A DNA stretch of 64,000 nt from assembly GCA_030737875.1 (NCBI GenBank), contig CM060915.1, positions 633,642,786-633,706,785 of the forward strand, given 5' to 3'. This DNA is from Allium sativum. Taxonomy: Eukaryota > Streptophyta > Magnoliopsida > Asparagales > Amaryllidaceae. Under the pieces are notes generated by a model that was not told the origin of the DNA, did not search any database, and worked only from the letters and a program-made list of their open reading frames with translations. Position 1 is the first letter of the stretch. Every line of letters starts with the position of its first letter. The translations under genes were made by a program, and so were the position numbers. Shown here piece after piece: positions 9,751 through 19,961 of this stretch.

Positions 9751-10761
9751 TTCTCCCCTCCTTAAAGGATTTCGTCCCCGAAATCTTCAAGTTAAGAAGA
9801 ATATGTCCTACCATCCAACATCCATATACTCAATCATCAATCACCGGCGTCCATTGTCCTTAGAAATTTCTAATGTTGTATGAACATATGCAAAAGTGTG
9901 TGTATATGTTCCTTATCTAATGCAGAGATCAGGCGGTCCACTGATTCAGTTAACCTCAATGTGAATTATGCCAGTGCCATGAGTCCAACATGTATGCAAA
10001 TTTTCCTATTTGATACATATCATTTCTATATGAGTGCACAACCATTCAGTCATATGCAACATCCATGTGCTGAGTCAATCATTTTGCATCCACGGAAATT
10101 GAAAAATGCTCACACATCCATATGCAGTATGAGAGTGTTTTCGAGCCGATCTAGTGCCTAGTGTGTGTATATGCATCCACGAGCAACCACTAGCAACCAC
10201 TTGCATCCACTTGCAACCATCAAACATAACATGTCTCAAACACATGTTTACACACATTAGTTTCTACATAAAGTTCGAAGATTCGATCGATAATATATAG
10301 TCGAATGATGGAAGTGAGTACAGATAAAACAAAAACTTGGTTCCCATTAGACATGGGTCCTAAGTATCGGCCCCGAAGACCGAAACCAACATCAGATTGA
10401 CACCCAGAGGATTACCCTCTTTAGACAATGTCAAAATTGGAAATCAGAATTATTCAGATATTTGCAGACTACTGGTACAGATCAGGTTTCCTAATGATTC
10501 TTAGGAAGCTAAGCATGATAAAATCCCAGAATGTATGCGTCCTACTTGACGCCTAACACATATATCTCTCAAACCTAATCTATCACAAACAGATGAGTCA
10601 TAACCCTTATGGGTTTGAGTCTACAGCGGAATCAGAAACAATACTAGTATTAAAGTGTAGAGTATCGATTCCAGAATCAAAATGCCAGAATCAGAAAGAG
10701 TTTTAACTCAACAATCAGATAAGAAAATTAAACCTTCTACTTAAATTTTCTTATTTCTACC
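9751..10761 (-). other. Non-coding stretch between gag and polypurine tract, copy 1
   Basis: About 1 kb where pol would lie in a full element. It is conserved with copy 2 (19962-20975, only a few per cent different by eye). It contains repeated GCATCCACTTGCAACCA-type words (10170-10220). No recognisable protein is seen on either strand. Confidence 0.7.
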
Positions 10762-11689
10762 CTATCTACCAGTCCCTTGAGCATTCGCCTGTCCTCCAGA
10801 AGTGGGTTCTGCCCTCTTCCCTTGCCCTCGTTTCTTCGGGCAGTCCCTAGTGAAGTGTCCCATCTCACCACAGTTGAAGCAAGTGCCCTTCCTTTTTCTG
10901 CAATCCCTGTTCAGATGAGTCGAGCTTCCACAAGTAAAGCACTTTTTCCCCTTCTTATCTTCAGACTTCTCATCCTTCTTTTGTGTTTCCTTTTTGGGCC
11001 ATGCTTTCTTATTCTGTGGTTCTTCCTTCTTTGTCTCTTTTGGGCCCTTGTCTTCCTCGTGCAGTAGTGCCATGTCCACCAATTTCTCGTAAGTCGCTCC
11101 CATGGGTACATGGGTCATGGCTAGGCTGTGCAGTGGCTCGTTCAATAACAAAGCGGAGAGCCTTTTTATGCTGAGTATTGACTAAATCCAATCCGAACCT
11201 AGCCAGTTGGTTGAACTGGTTGACGTATTCCTTGAATGTCATACTTCCTTGCTTAAGAGATAAGAACTTTTCCAGTTGTAGACTTCGTTTAGCTTGCGCG
11301 AGGAATTTTGTCTCAAACCTTGTTCTGAAATCCATCCATGTTTCAACTGGCCTCTCGGCGTTAGTGACTTCCCACCAATAGGAAGCTTCGTCTTTGAGCA
11401 GCCATACCACCAACTGTTCTTTCTGCCTATCGTCCACCTCGAAGATAACGAATTGATCCTCAGTTTCTTTGAGCCAGTTCCTCGCTTCTACGAATGATTC
11501 AGTTCCCTTGAAATCCTTCCCACCCATGGCCCTAAAATCTCTACAAATCTTTGAGAAAGAAATTGCACGAGGAGGGGGTGGAGGAGCGGGATCATTTGCT
11601 GGACCTGCGGCGGCGGTCCTAGCCTCAAGATATTGACGAAACCAACCGGGTACATGAACACCCTCTGGTATCTCAGATGCTTCAGACAT
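10762..11689 (-). pseudogene. gag: Ty3/gypsy gag (capsid plus two zinc knuckles), one frameshift
   Basis: Gag is the structural protein that packages retrotransposon RNA. The - strand ATG is at 11689 (MSEASEIPEG). After a proline-rich linker comes a retrotransposon gag capsid domain at about residues 60-165 (VWLLKDEASYWWEV, then W-F-RF-KF and FVQ-like helices). A lysine/glutamate-rich linker and two CCHC knuckles follow: CFTCGSSTHLNRDC and CFNCGEMGHFTRDC. A 5-bp deletion near 11147, relative to copy 2 (which reads KALRFVKGLNEP), shifts the frame, so the protein is split into 226-codon and 129-codon frames. Otherwise it is nearly intact (about 305 residues). It ends in a stop at 10762 with no pol. 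A 3' splice-site signature lies one base before the ATG. Confidence 0.9.
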
Positions 11690-11713
11690 GCTGAAACGAA
11701 AAAGGAAAGATTC
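11690..11713 (-). promoter_or_regulatory. Predicted 3' splice site just before the gag ATG
   Basis: On the - strand a pyrimidine run (TCTTTCCTTTTTCGTTTCAG) ends with AG at 11692-11691. It is followed by C and the gag ATG. With the LTR donor near 14818 it would remove a leader intron of about 3.1 kb containing the LTR end and the primer site. Prediction only. Confidence 0.55.
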
Positions 11714-11857
11714 AATACAAAAAGGACTGAAGGAAAGATATATGGCTCTTGGGGATCATGTTTTTCAAAATAAGCTTCATTTTTGAAAATACTTCCTTTC
11801 AAAACCTTTTTGAAAATAGTTTTCAAAAAAAAACTTTACCCAATCTGGTAACCTTCA

Positions 11858-11869
11858 GCTCTGATACCA
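11858..11869 (-). other. Primer binding site, tRNA-Met type
   Basis: The + strand GCTCTGATACCA is TGGTATCAGAGC on the - strand, two bases inside the LTR end at 11872. Confidence 0.93.
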
Positions 11870-12419
11870 AGTGTAACACCCCACCTCCGTTAAGGTCACT
11901 CACAAAGGGAATGCCTTAACTTTGGTGGAGCATTTTAGTAAACAGAACAGAAACTTACAAGACAGATAAAACAGTACTTGAAAAATTTATAACTTTATTT
12001 CAACAGGAACCGAAGTAAGCTTGTTTACATCCTTTCAAATCATAATAACAGAATTCAAGTACAAAATATTAGTCTTGTACAAAAGCCTTCAGAATGCATA
12101 ATTTAAAATCATAATCCCCACAGAAGAAGACAAGCCATAATTTAAGCACTTCAAGCGAAAGAAATCTGGATCAAGCTAGAGTACTCCCTTCTACAAAACC
12201 TGGGGGGGGAAACGGAAGAAAGGAGGCGAAACAACAAGGGTCAGACAAAAAGTCTGACAAGTCCAGTGATTTTCAGTTATGAACAGATAATAATAACATG
12301 ACATGAAAATAAAACTGGATGAGAGATAACCGTAACAGATATAACAGAAGAACAGAATGATATAAGTTATTGCTTTACACTTCTCTGCACTAATTTTAGT
12401 ATAACAGAATTAGGTGTCA

Positions 12420-12730
12420 CCCTAATATCTAAACTGAAACAGAAGCGGGTACAGAATAATTTCCACAGAAGAGAGTGCTAGTAATGGGCCTTTACCACCC
12501 CAACAGAAACGGACGGAAACAGAAAGCTAATAATGGGCCTTTACCACCCGAACAGAAACAGACAGAAACAGATTAATCCCTATGGAAACAGAATGTAGAA
12601 TTAGGTGTACACTAGTAAATGGGCCTTTACCACCCGAACAGACGGTACCACGCAGAAACAGACAGGTGTTACCACCCAACAGAAACAGACGGTACCAACA
12701 GAAACAGACAGAACTAAGTGTACCCTAAAA
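12420..12730. repeat. Low-complexity CAGAAACAGAC / GGGCCTTTACCACC repeats
   Basis: ATGGGCCTTTACCACC occurs at least three times (near 12486, 12534 and 12617), separated by runs of ACAGAAACAGAC. It looks like slippage-grown LTR sequence; no coding is seen. Confidence 0.6.
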
Positions 12731-13375
12731 CCCTACCCTAAGCGATCGGCTCCCTAATACATAAATACCCTGTGTCGGCCCCACAATAGGGTGTATCACT
12801 CCCTAAAGTGACAACCAATTGGCACAGACCTATTTACAGATGTCACGACGTCTTACATCCTCAGAGGCAGATCGGGATCCATGCACGCACATGACCCGGT
12901 TGGAACGCACCATCAACACCCCTCGCCATTATCAGAATGAACCGCTTATAATTAGTTCAGTAAGTGTGCCCGGATCCTACCTACTGTTGGGTCAAAGTTT
13001 TGATACTAGAAAGGGTTACTGAATAATATGGGTCCCAACAACAGATGACACAAGTAATTCCCCTCCTAACCTTGTGTCCCCAGACTAACAGATTTCAGAT
13101 TAACTTGTTTACAAGTTTCAGACATACAGAATTCAGATCAACTAGTTCACAGACAAGTTTTCAGACTAACGGATCAGATATACATATTTAACGGACTTAC
13201 TGATTAACCGGTTACAGATTAACAGACTTACAAATTTGTCTATCTTTGTAATTGGGCCTACAGATTCACGGAACAGATTAATTAAATTCATCAGTCAAGT
13301 GGGTTTTATCCTATCCGCCCAACACGTTTTAGACATCATATTTATCTCAGATTTTCATTAATTAATTATTAATGC

Positions 13376-13605
13376 ACAGACCTCTCACATTAGGTCGCTA
13401 GCTTGTGGCCGCTGGATGGGCCGGGCGGTTCCGGGCAGACTTCTGCCACAAGCCATACCTAACCTCGTGTCTAAGCATATTATGACTAACTTCTCACATT
13501 AGAACCTATTGGTTGCGGCCACTGGATGTGCCGGGCGGTTCCGGGCAGGATTACGCCGCAAGCTCATTCTAACCTCGAGTTAGCCATGTTCATCTTTGCG
13601 GCCAA
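13376..13605 (-). repeat. Duplicated block of about 110 bp in the LTR
   Basis: Two copies (CTCTCACATTAGGTCGC... and CTTCTCACATTAGAACC...) share GGGCCGGGCGGTTCCGGGCAG-like cores and end in CTAACCTCG(T/A)G. The same doublet is present in the oppositely oriented solo LTR at about 16745-16960. It is therefore an old, retained duplication of this LTR superfamily. Confidence 0.6.
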
Positions 13606-13719
13606 TTAATTAATAATTTACCATTTATGCCCATGCCTAATATACATGTGAATTATTCATAACTATAGCCAATTCAGATTATGTCAGTAACAAACTAATT
13701 ATATCAACTCAATAGATAT

Positions 13720-14065
13720 AGCAGATAACAGATTTTTCAGATTAGGCGACTTAACGGATTTAGCAGATTAAGCAAACTAGCAGATTTGGTAGATAATAGA
13801 TTAGGCATCTCAACAGATTTAGCAGTTTAGGCATCTCAACAGATTTAGCAGTTTATGCATCTCAACAGATTTAGTTTAGCATATTTGGCTTTTTAACAGA
13901 CTTAGCAGATGACAGATTTGGCAAATGAACAGATCTAGCAGACTAGGCAGTAGAGAAGAACTAGCAGATTAAGCAATATAACAGAACTAGCAGATTAGGC
14001 AATATAACAGAACTAGCAGATTAGGCAAATATAGCAGAACTAGCAAATTAGGCAAATATAACAGA
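13720..14065. repeat. AGCAGATTAGGCA degenerate tandem repeats
   Basis: Many copies of AACAGA(T/A)(T/C)TAGCAGATTAGGCA-like words occur with spacing of about 17-27 bp. Copy-to-copy variation is high. Nothing protein-like is seen. Confidence 0.65.
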
Positions 14066-14812
14066 TTTAATCACTCCTTAAAGTTTCACAAACATATCTT
14101 GCCTAATTACAAATTTGGCCTAAGTTTGCATGCCTAAATAGTTGTCATGATTCACACCATGACCATATACCCCACGTTTGCGTTGTATTTACATGTCACA
14201 GATTATGGTCATAATTTACATGTCCCAATTTAGTTCAACTTTCCTAGTACAAAAGATTCACATATAAATTATACCAAATATAGCCATCAATTTCAATGCA
14301 TGTCATATGTTCAAAAATCTCCTACTTAGGTGTTATTCACCTTTGATAGTTATCAAACCTTAATATAGATCTTCACGTCCTATTCTCTTTAAAATCACGA
14401 ATTGTTATATAAACAATATGCCCAACAATCTAGTTATAACAGATCTTAATTCAAAATATGCGTTATGTCCAATGTCTCAAGTCACTTGTTAACATACCAT
14501 GGTTCCTCTTCTCCCAATTCACAGAATATGCATAGATCTAAATCTAGTTTACAACCTATGTCCTTTTTCTTAAATCATTCATAGATTAGCCATGTCCAAT
14601 TATGCCACATTCATTATTTGTCCCAAACATTTTAGCGTTCGTGCGTTAATCTCTTAGGAGATTGGCGCAGGCTCGTAGTAGCCTGGCTATAGAATAGAAA
14701 GAAGAAGAGATACAGAATAAAATAGAACAGAACAGAACATACACAATCTCAAATTCAGATTTACAATCATGTCACAATTATGATTAAAGTTTATATCGGA
14801 AAATAACTGCAC

Positions 14813-15009
14813 TTGCCCTGGTTGGATTAAAGAAAGAACTTTAATTTGCTGTAGAATCGTTGTAGGAGCTTTAATCTCTAGTTTGATTGGGTTTGGAGGC
14901 TAAGAGAATTGCTTAGAGAGCGGCGGCCATGATCAAGAGGAAGTCCAGCAACATTTTGATGTAAGAATGTTTTGTTGTCCATTAGGTTAGGTCTTAGGAT
15001 GTATTTATA
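14813..15009 (-). promoter_or_regulatory. TATA box, leader exon and GC-type splice donor of the gag-family LTR
   Basis: TATAAATA on the - strand lies at 15009-15002. A start about 30 nt downstream gives an exon of about 160 nt holding TGATCATGGCC, an ATG in good context with a five-codon frame. It ends CCAGG|GCAAGT at 14818. The sister solo LTR has GTAAGT at the matching place, so this copy carries GC where the sister has GT; GC donors with AG|GCAAGT are functional in plants. Start and splicing are predicted. Confidence 0.5.
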
Positions 15010-15135
15010 GGTGTAGGAACTCATTTAGGCCCTCAGATTAACCCTAGAACTCATCAGGTCCGTCCAAACACGTCACAGCCCCCAAAATCGCACACAACAC
15101 ACGCACCAGGTTCGACCAAGGAGGTCGACCCCAGG

Positions 15136-15140
15136 TCGAC
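15136..15140 (+). repeat. Target site duplication, left (TCGAC)
   Basis: TCGAC directly precedes the solo LTR start TGTGAC and is repeated at 19624-19628. Removing the insertion restores the GGTCGACTGCCCAG context seen at 9411. Confidence 0.93.
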
Positions 15141-15613
15141 TGTGACAACCCGGATTTTTACAACATGCTAAGACAAGAATCAAGGCAGAATTTAATTATA
15201 AATTCTGAATCAGGAGAAACGGGTTGCGCCATTGCATTCGTCTCGGAAAAATACGCGAAATAGTGTCCGAGTTTTCGAAAATCGGAGTCTGTATGACCCA
15301 GTTATGGCCCGTCAAAGTTTTCAGAAAAATTCAAATTCAAAAACAGTTCGAAATTCAAATCTGGAGCCAAATGAACTGGGCAGGAAAATTCCCGCCCAAG
15401 CCCCAGGTCGACTGGGGTGTCGACTGGGGAGTCGACACACCCAGGGGGCAGGTCGACCGCCCAGTCGACACGGGTTTCGACCTGGGTGGTCCGACCACTT
15501 GGGCCGGGGTGCACCTGCTGCTGTCTTGGCTCAGTTTTATGGGCCTGTGACGGATTTTGAGGGCTCAGATCTATCCTAGGGTTTATACTATGGCCTAAAC
15601 TACTCCTAATCTC

Positions 15614-15884
15614 TATAAAAACACCCTAGGACCTAACCTAAATCACTCAAAATCAATCTAACAACGAAGTGCTGCCCAAATCCCTCCTGATCATGGCCTC
15701 CATCTCCAACTCCAAGAGCTTATGCATTCAAATCGGATCCGAATCAAAGGTGCTAGCTTGCTACATCAAATCAAGGGAGTGGATCAACGTTGCTACGCAA
15801 ATTTCATGACGATTCTTCAACAAAGGAGCCTCCTTTCTTCGTCAAGACGATGCATGATCCTTCCCTAAGCCTCGCTATGTAAGT
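15614..15884 (+). promoter_or_regulatory. TATA box, leader exon and consensus splice donor
   Basis: TATAAAAA (15614-15621) precedes about 235 nt of predicted exon. The exon contains TGATCATGGCC (ATG at 15694, opening a 38-codon frame) and ends GCTAT|GTAAGT with the donor at 15879. TGATCATGGCC is shared with the gag-family LTR leader, so the leader ATG is conserved between the two. Prediction from motifs only. Confidence 0.55.
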
Positions 15885-16180
15885 TCTAGCTACTTGTAGA
15901 TTCTAACGGTGGTTCTAATGTGACATGGAATAAAATGCAAAGAAACATAAGTATGCTAGCCTATATGAACCTAATTTTGCCCCTTTTCTATGATCTATGA
16001 CCTTGGGCTAAGTTTTAGCGACTTAATCATGCAACTCATTTTAGGTTTAACCTAGTTTATCTTGCAAGTTTGAATCTTTATCTATGGAATGTTAGCATGA
16101 ACCTTTGGGAACCATTTGACTTGTGAAACATTGGCAAAGACTTGACTTTGGGGCTTATGCATGTAAATGAACCCAAACCC

Positions 16181-16520
16181 CTTATGTTATCATGCATGCT
16201 TTTGGCCAAATTCCCTTATGATACTATGCATGTTTGTGGCCAAATTCCCTTATGATACTATGCATGTTTGTGGCCAAATTCCCTTATGATACCATGCATG
16301 TTTGTGGCCAAATTCCTTTATGATACTATGCATGTTTATGGCCAAATTCCCTTATGATACCATGCATATTTATGGCCAAATTCCCTTATGATACTATGCA
16401 TGTTTGTGGCCAAATTCCCTTATGATACTATGCATGCTTGAGGCCAAATCCTTTTGGATAATATTCATGTTTGCGGCCAATCCCTTTATGATATCTCGCC
16501 TGTTTGAGGCCAATATGTTG
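16181..16520 (+). repeat. 34-bp tandem array, about 10 copies
   Basis: The unit is CTTATGATACTATGCATG followed by TTTGTGGCCAAATTCC. Starts are near 16181, 16215, 16249, 16283, 16317, 16351, 16385 and 16419; two decayed units follow (16453, 16486). Units are contiguous with no unique spacers, so it is a minisatellite and not a CRISPR array. Confidence 0.9.
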
Positions 16521-16744
16521 GCATAATACCCCTACTATGTGACTCGCTTCCACTTGGGTTGGAAATACGTTTGGGTAGCTTAGGAAAAACGTGAATATGA
16601 CACGAAAACTTGACATGGGGTGTACATGAGAACATGACATTCATGATACATTTAAATGTGGTCATGACACGTAGGAAAACATGGAACTTGAACTAGACAT
16701 GTGTGGGTTGTAAGTGTAATAAGACACTAGACTAAACATGAAAG

Positions 16745-16960
16745 TGGCCAACTCGAGGTTGGGTTGAGTTTGTAGCATAAATCTACCCGGACTCGCCCGG
16801 CTTAACTAGTGGCTACAAACAATAGGACCCAATGTGAGTAGTTGGTCATATAGCACTTAAAACCCGAGGTTAGACTAGGTTGTGGTGTAAAACTACCCGG
16901 ACCCGCCTGACTTAACTAGTAACCACAACAAAGTCTAATGTGAGAGGTTGGGGTGCATTA
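16745..16960 (+). repeat. Duplicated block of about 110 bp (reverse match to 13376-13605)
   Basis: Each copy has CGAGGTT...GTAG or GTGG...CTACCCGGAC(T/C)CGCC...CTTAACTAGT...ACAA...AATGTGAG. GTTGTGGT and ACCACAAC within the second copy can pair. The doublet is kept in a related but strongly diverged LTR. Confidence 0.6.
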
Positions 16961-16982
16961 ATCTAATTAATGCCACATGAAA

Positions 16983-17743
16983 AGGTTAAGTAATTTTGAC
17001 TAATGACACTTAACCGATATGACATGAATGGGTAGGTTAAGTTAAACCGGACTTGATTTCTTAATGACACTTAACCATATAAGACAATCAGGGGATGGGG
17101 TTAAGTAATTTACACTTAACTAATCCAACTTGGTAATTAGATGGGGTTAAGTAACTTAGACTTAACTAATCTAAACACGGTAATTAGATGGGGTTAAGTA
17201 CCCTACACTTAACTAATCTAAACACTGTAATTCGATGGGATTAAGTTAAACACTTAACCAACCTAAACTTGGTAATTCAATGAGGTTAAGTAACCAATAC
17301 TTAACCAACTTAACATGATAATTTAATGGGGTTAAGTAACTTATACTTAACCAATTATACATGATGATTTGATGAGGTTAAGTAACCTATACTTAACCAA
17401 TCTAATATGCGGACCGGATAGGGTTAAGTCACAAGACCTTTTAAATATACTTAACCATTGTAATACAATTAGTGGATGGGGTTAAGCTAATCCATACTTA
17501 ACCAATCTGACTCGATAATCTGATGGGATTAAGATAATCTCTGCTTAATCAATCTAACACGATAATCTGATAGGGTTAAGACAAACAAATACTTAACCAA
17601 TTTGACTTGATAGGGTTAAGTCATGAGCTTCTTGGTATACTTAACCAACTTGTAGGGCTAAGCCTTGAACTTAAATACTTAGCCAATCTTGACATGATTC
17701 GTAGGCGGGTTAAGCCATGAACTTGAATGACAACACTTAACCC
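16983..17743 (+). repeat. Array of 16 short inverted repeats (GGTTAAGT ... ACTTAACC)
   Basis: About sixteen successive units of 40-60 bp each carry GGTTAAG followed 7-30 nt later by CTTAACC, so each can fold as a hairpin. In two units both arms changed together: GATTAAG/CTTAATC (17527-17533, 17544-17550) and GGCTAAG/CTTAGCC (17656-17662, 17678-17684). At least one unit (near 17240) is not compensated. Confidence 0.8.
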
Positions 17744-19560
17744 ATTAGACAAAACCCTAGCTCAGGGGACTAGTTTGAAAATCGAAGTTAACAAGGATAG
17801 CGGGAAGAGAAGCTAAGTGGTAAACCTTAGTTAAGGATAACTAAGTGATAATTCTTAGTTAAGGAAATTGGACCAGTTCACAAATAGATGAGTAACCCAA
17901 TACGGTAGGTCATCGCTTGAACACACCTGGAGGAGCGAATTATCTGACTTAGATAAAGGCTCCAACGAACTGGGTGATGAAGCGGTAGCTTCGGGGGACG
18001 TGAGGATACTCTTGGTATCCCTTTGTGAGGTTGCAGATGATCCGCCTGGGCTCACAAGAGGTTAAGGTCTGCGGTAGAAGAACCAAGAGTATGCATTGGT
18101 TGCTATGCGAGCGACCTAAAGACTGGGATGGATTAGCGTGGAGTCGACGATACTTGTTTTTGCCCTGGATAGCACGTCGCCGACTACCTACCATCTTTAG
18201 TCAATCGTGCACGTACGGAAAGGCAGATAACTCCCAATAGACCATATACTTGCTATCGAGTTATGAGTGAGGTTGGCCAATAGGTAAGTGGGGCATAGTG
18301 GGGCCGAGATGTAGTTCTCATACATAATTTTTCTTGGATTGCCTTTCAGTAGTTGAGGGAGGGGTCACGTGGGACCATAGCCACGGATACAAAAACAGAC
18401 CTTGATATCTGCATCAGAAGATGACTTAAAGCTCCCGACCGAGTTCCGTATTTCTTTATTTGCCCTGGCATGGAACTCGGATGGCACATTGAGATACATG
18501 TGCGTCTAGACATGGAAAACGATTCACGATACATACGTGGGATAAAGGGCGTGGTTGACGGGTGGCATAATCCCTAGTGGCCCTAGGTGGCTTGAACCCA
18601 AACCGAGACACGGAAACGTTCATTAGGTAGCATAATCCCTAGTGGTCCTAGGTGGCATAAATCCTAAGTGAACACGCGATAGTTCATGGTAAGAAAACAT
18701 AACCAGATTAAGGGTAGCAGTCCAAAACAACTTCAAGGATAAAATGGTACTACGTTGAGGTGGTATAGATTTACATGGGAAAGCCTGTACGGCCTATGAC
18801 AAAGGACTGAAGTTATACATGGAAAGAAACATACGAGTTGGGAAAACCTACATATGCTATATATTAGGTTGACATGGACCATTACATGACATTGGGCAAG
18901 GGACATTCATAGTTAACACATGACGCGGGTTGGGATACTAGTACAAGAGGTGCAGAGCAAATATACATGATAAATACCTTGGGATGCTATACATGATAGA
19001 TACCTTGGGATGGTATACTTGATAGAAACCTGACGATGTAATACCTTGATTTATCTTGACACTGTAGTTTATCATGATATCTTAGTTTATCTTGCTACAG
19101 TAGTTCATCCGGTTATCTTGGTTTAGCTTATCTATCTTGTCGTCATCCTTATGTTAACTTTCAGTTTATGCGTGTCATGTTACCTTTACCTGTTTTTATA
19201 CTGGAAGTAGATAGGACTTACCAGTCTTTATGACTGACCCCGTTTTGTTTCGCCTCTTTGTCTTCCGTTCCCCTCCCCATGTTTTCAGGGAGGAAATATT
19301 GTTGTTTAGTTCGGACCTCTTATGCTTGAAGGTCATCATGTATAGCTGGTCTTCTCTTGGCTATGGCTGCTTCACCGCATTATTTTGGGGAATAATTTAC
19401 GAAAAGGTTTTATGATTCTTTACTAGTGCAAGACAGGTTTTGATGTATTCTGATGTAAAAGGCTTTAGACCTTATTTTAATAAGGTAATGAAATTTGTTT
19501 TACTTCCGCTGTTTTATATATGTTCTGTCTTGTAATATTTCTGTGCATGTTTACCTCGAT
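17744..19560 (+). other. Remainder of the solo LTR
   Basis: This is unique-looking LTR sequence. It includes the GGTGGCATAATCCCTAGTGG doublet (18561-18650) and repeated CTTGGGATGGTATAC / TTATCTTG words (18970-19130). Frames of 60-80 codons occur on both strands without recognisable features. No gene call is made. Confidence 0.6.
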
Positions 19561-19623
19561 AATGCTTCACCAAACCTAGTGCATTCCCTTTGTGAGTGAC
19601 CCTAGCGGAGGTGGGGTGTTACA

Positions 19624-19628
19624 TCGAC
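19624..19628 (+). repeat. Target site duplication, right (TCGAC)
   Basis: This is the second copy of TCGAC, directly after the solo LTR end GTGTTACA. Confidence 0.93.
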
Positions 19629-19961
19629 TGCCCAGTTGACCTGGTCTGAGGGGTCGACTGCCCAGTCGACTCCCCAGTCGACCTGGGTCTGGGCGGGAAA
19701 TTTCCCGCCCAGTCTGTTCTGGGTTGGAAATTCGAATTTTGAATTCGAATACGAGCTGTTTTGAACTCTGAATATTTCTGAAACTTCGGAGGGTCATATC
19801 TCCCTCATACGGACTCCAATTCTTGCAAACTCGGACACGTTTCCAAGCAGAATTCCGAGACAAATGCAATGGCGCAACCCGTTTCCCTTGATTCTTATTT
19901 TAAAAATTAATTATCCTCTGATTTGTTACTTATACGTTCACAGAAAATACGGGGTGTTACA
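19629..19961 (-). repeat. Central LTR of the gag family, part 2
   Basis: It continues the LTR of 11872-15140 after the solo insertion. Its - strand start is TGTAACACCCCG at 19961. It is nearly identical to 9418-9750, including the GTCGAC cluster and the inverted GGGCGGGAAATTTCCCGCCC-type palindrome (19690-19709). Confidence 0.9.

Larger units (their letters stand above)
9751..11871 (-). mobile_element. Interior of the gag-only (TR-GAG-like) Ty3/gypsy element, copy 1
   Basis: The 2,121 bp on the - strand run in order: primer site (11869-11858), leader with a 3' splice-site signature, gag (11689-10762), about 1 kb of non-coding sequence (10761-9786), tetraloop hairpin (9785-9768) and polypurine tract. 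No protease, reverse transcriptase, RNase H or integrase follows gag. This fits the non-autonomous class known as TR-GAG. The + strand frames at 9626-10161 are reproduced in both copies but have no protein features. Confidence 0.88.
11872..15140 (-). repeat. Central LTR of the gag family, part 1 (continues 19629-19961)
   Basis: On the - strand this LTR ends ...GGTGGGGTGTTACA at 11872. With the part at 19629-19961 it totals about 3.6 kb; a solo LTR splits it at 15140/19629. Going down the + coordinates it holds CAGAAACAGAC-type low-complexity repeats with ATGGGCCTTTACCACC (12470-12720), a duplicated 110-bp block (13376-13600), AGCAGATTAGGCA repeats (13720-14065) and the promoter, leader exon and donor (15009-14813). 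No coding is seen. Confidence 0.88.
15141..19623 (+). mobile_element. Solo LTR of a sister family, 4.48 kb
   Basis: It starts TGTGACAACCCGG and ends GGTGGGGTGTTACA, with 5-bp duplications TCGAC on both sides. There is no primer site or polypurine tract inside, so it is one LTR left by LTR-LTR recombination. Its first about 340 bp and last about 60 bp are related to the gag-family LTR that it interrupts, in opposite orientation. It holds a promoter and donor (15614-15884), a 34-bp array (16181-16520), the duplicated 110-bp block (16745-16960) and the inverted-repeat array (16983-17743). The frames at 15224-15579 lie upstream of the predicted start and have no known domain. Confidence 0.92.

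Noticed and set aside
9626..10161. Two short + strand frames repeated at 19864-20339
   Set aside because: Repeated only because the interior is duplicated; differences between the copies include length changes and the frames have no protein features.
10777..11497. + strand frames across the gag region (also 20991-21775)
   Set aside because: Antisense shadows of gag, which shows clear capsid and zinc-knuckle motifs on the - strand.
15224..15579. Overlapping 108- and 115-codon frames near the solo LTR start
   Set aside because: Upstream of the predicted TATA box; composition follows the GTCGAC repeats and there is no recognisable domain.
16181..16520. CRISPR-like repeat array
   Set aside because: Units are contiguous with no unique spacers, in plant LTR sequence; it is a minisatellite.
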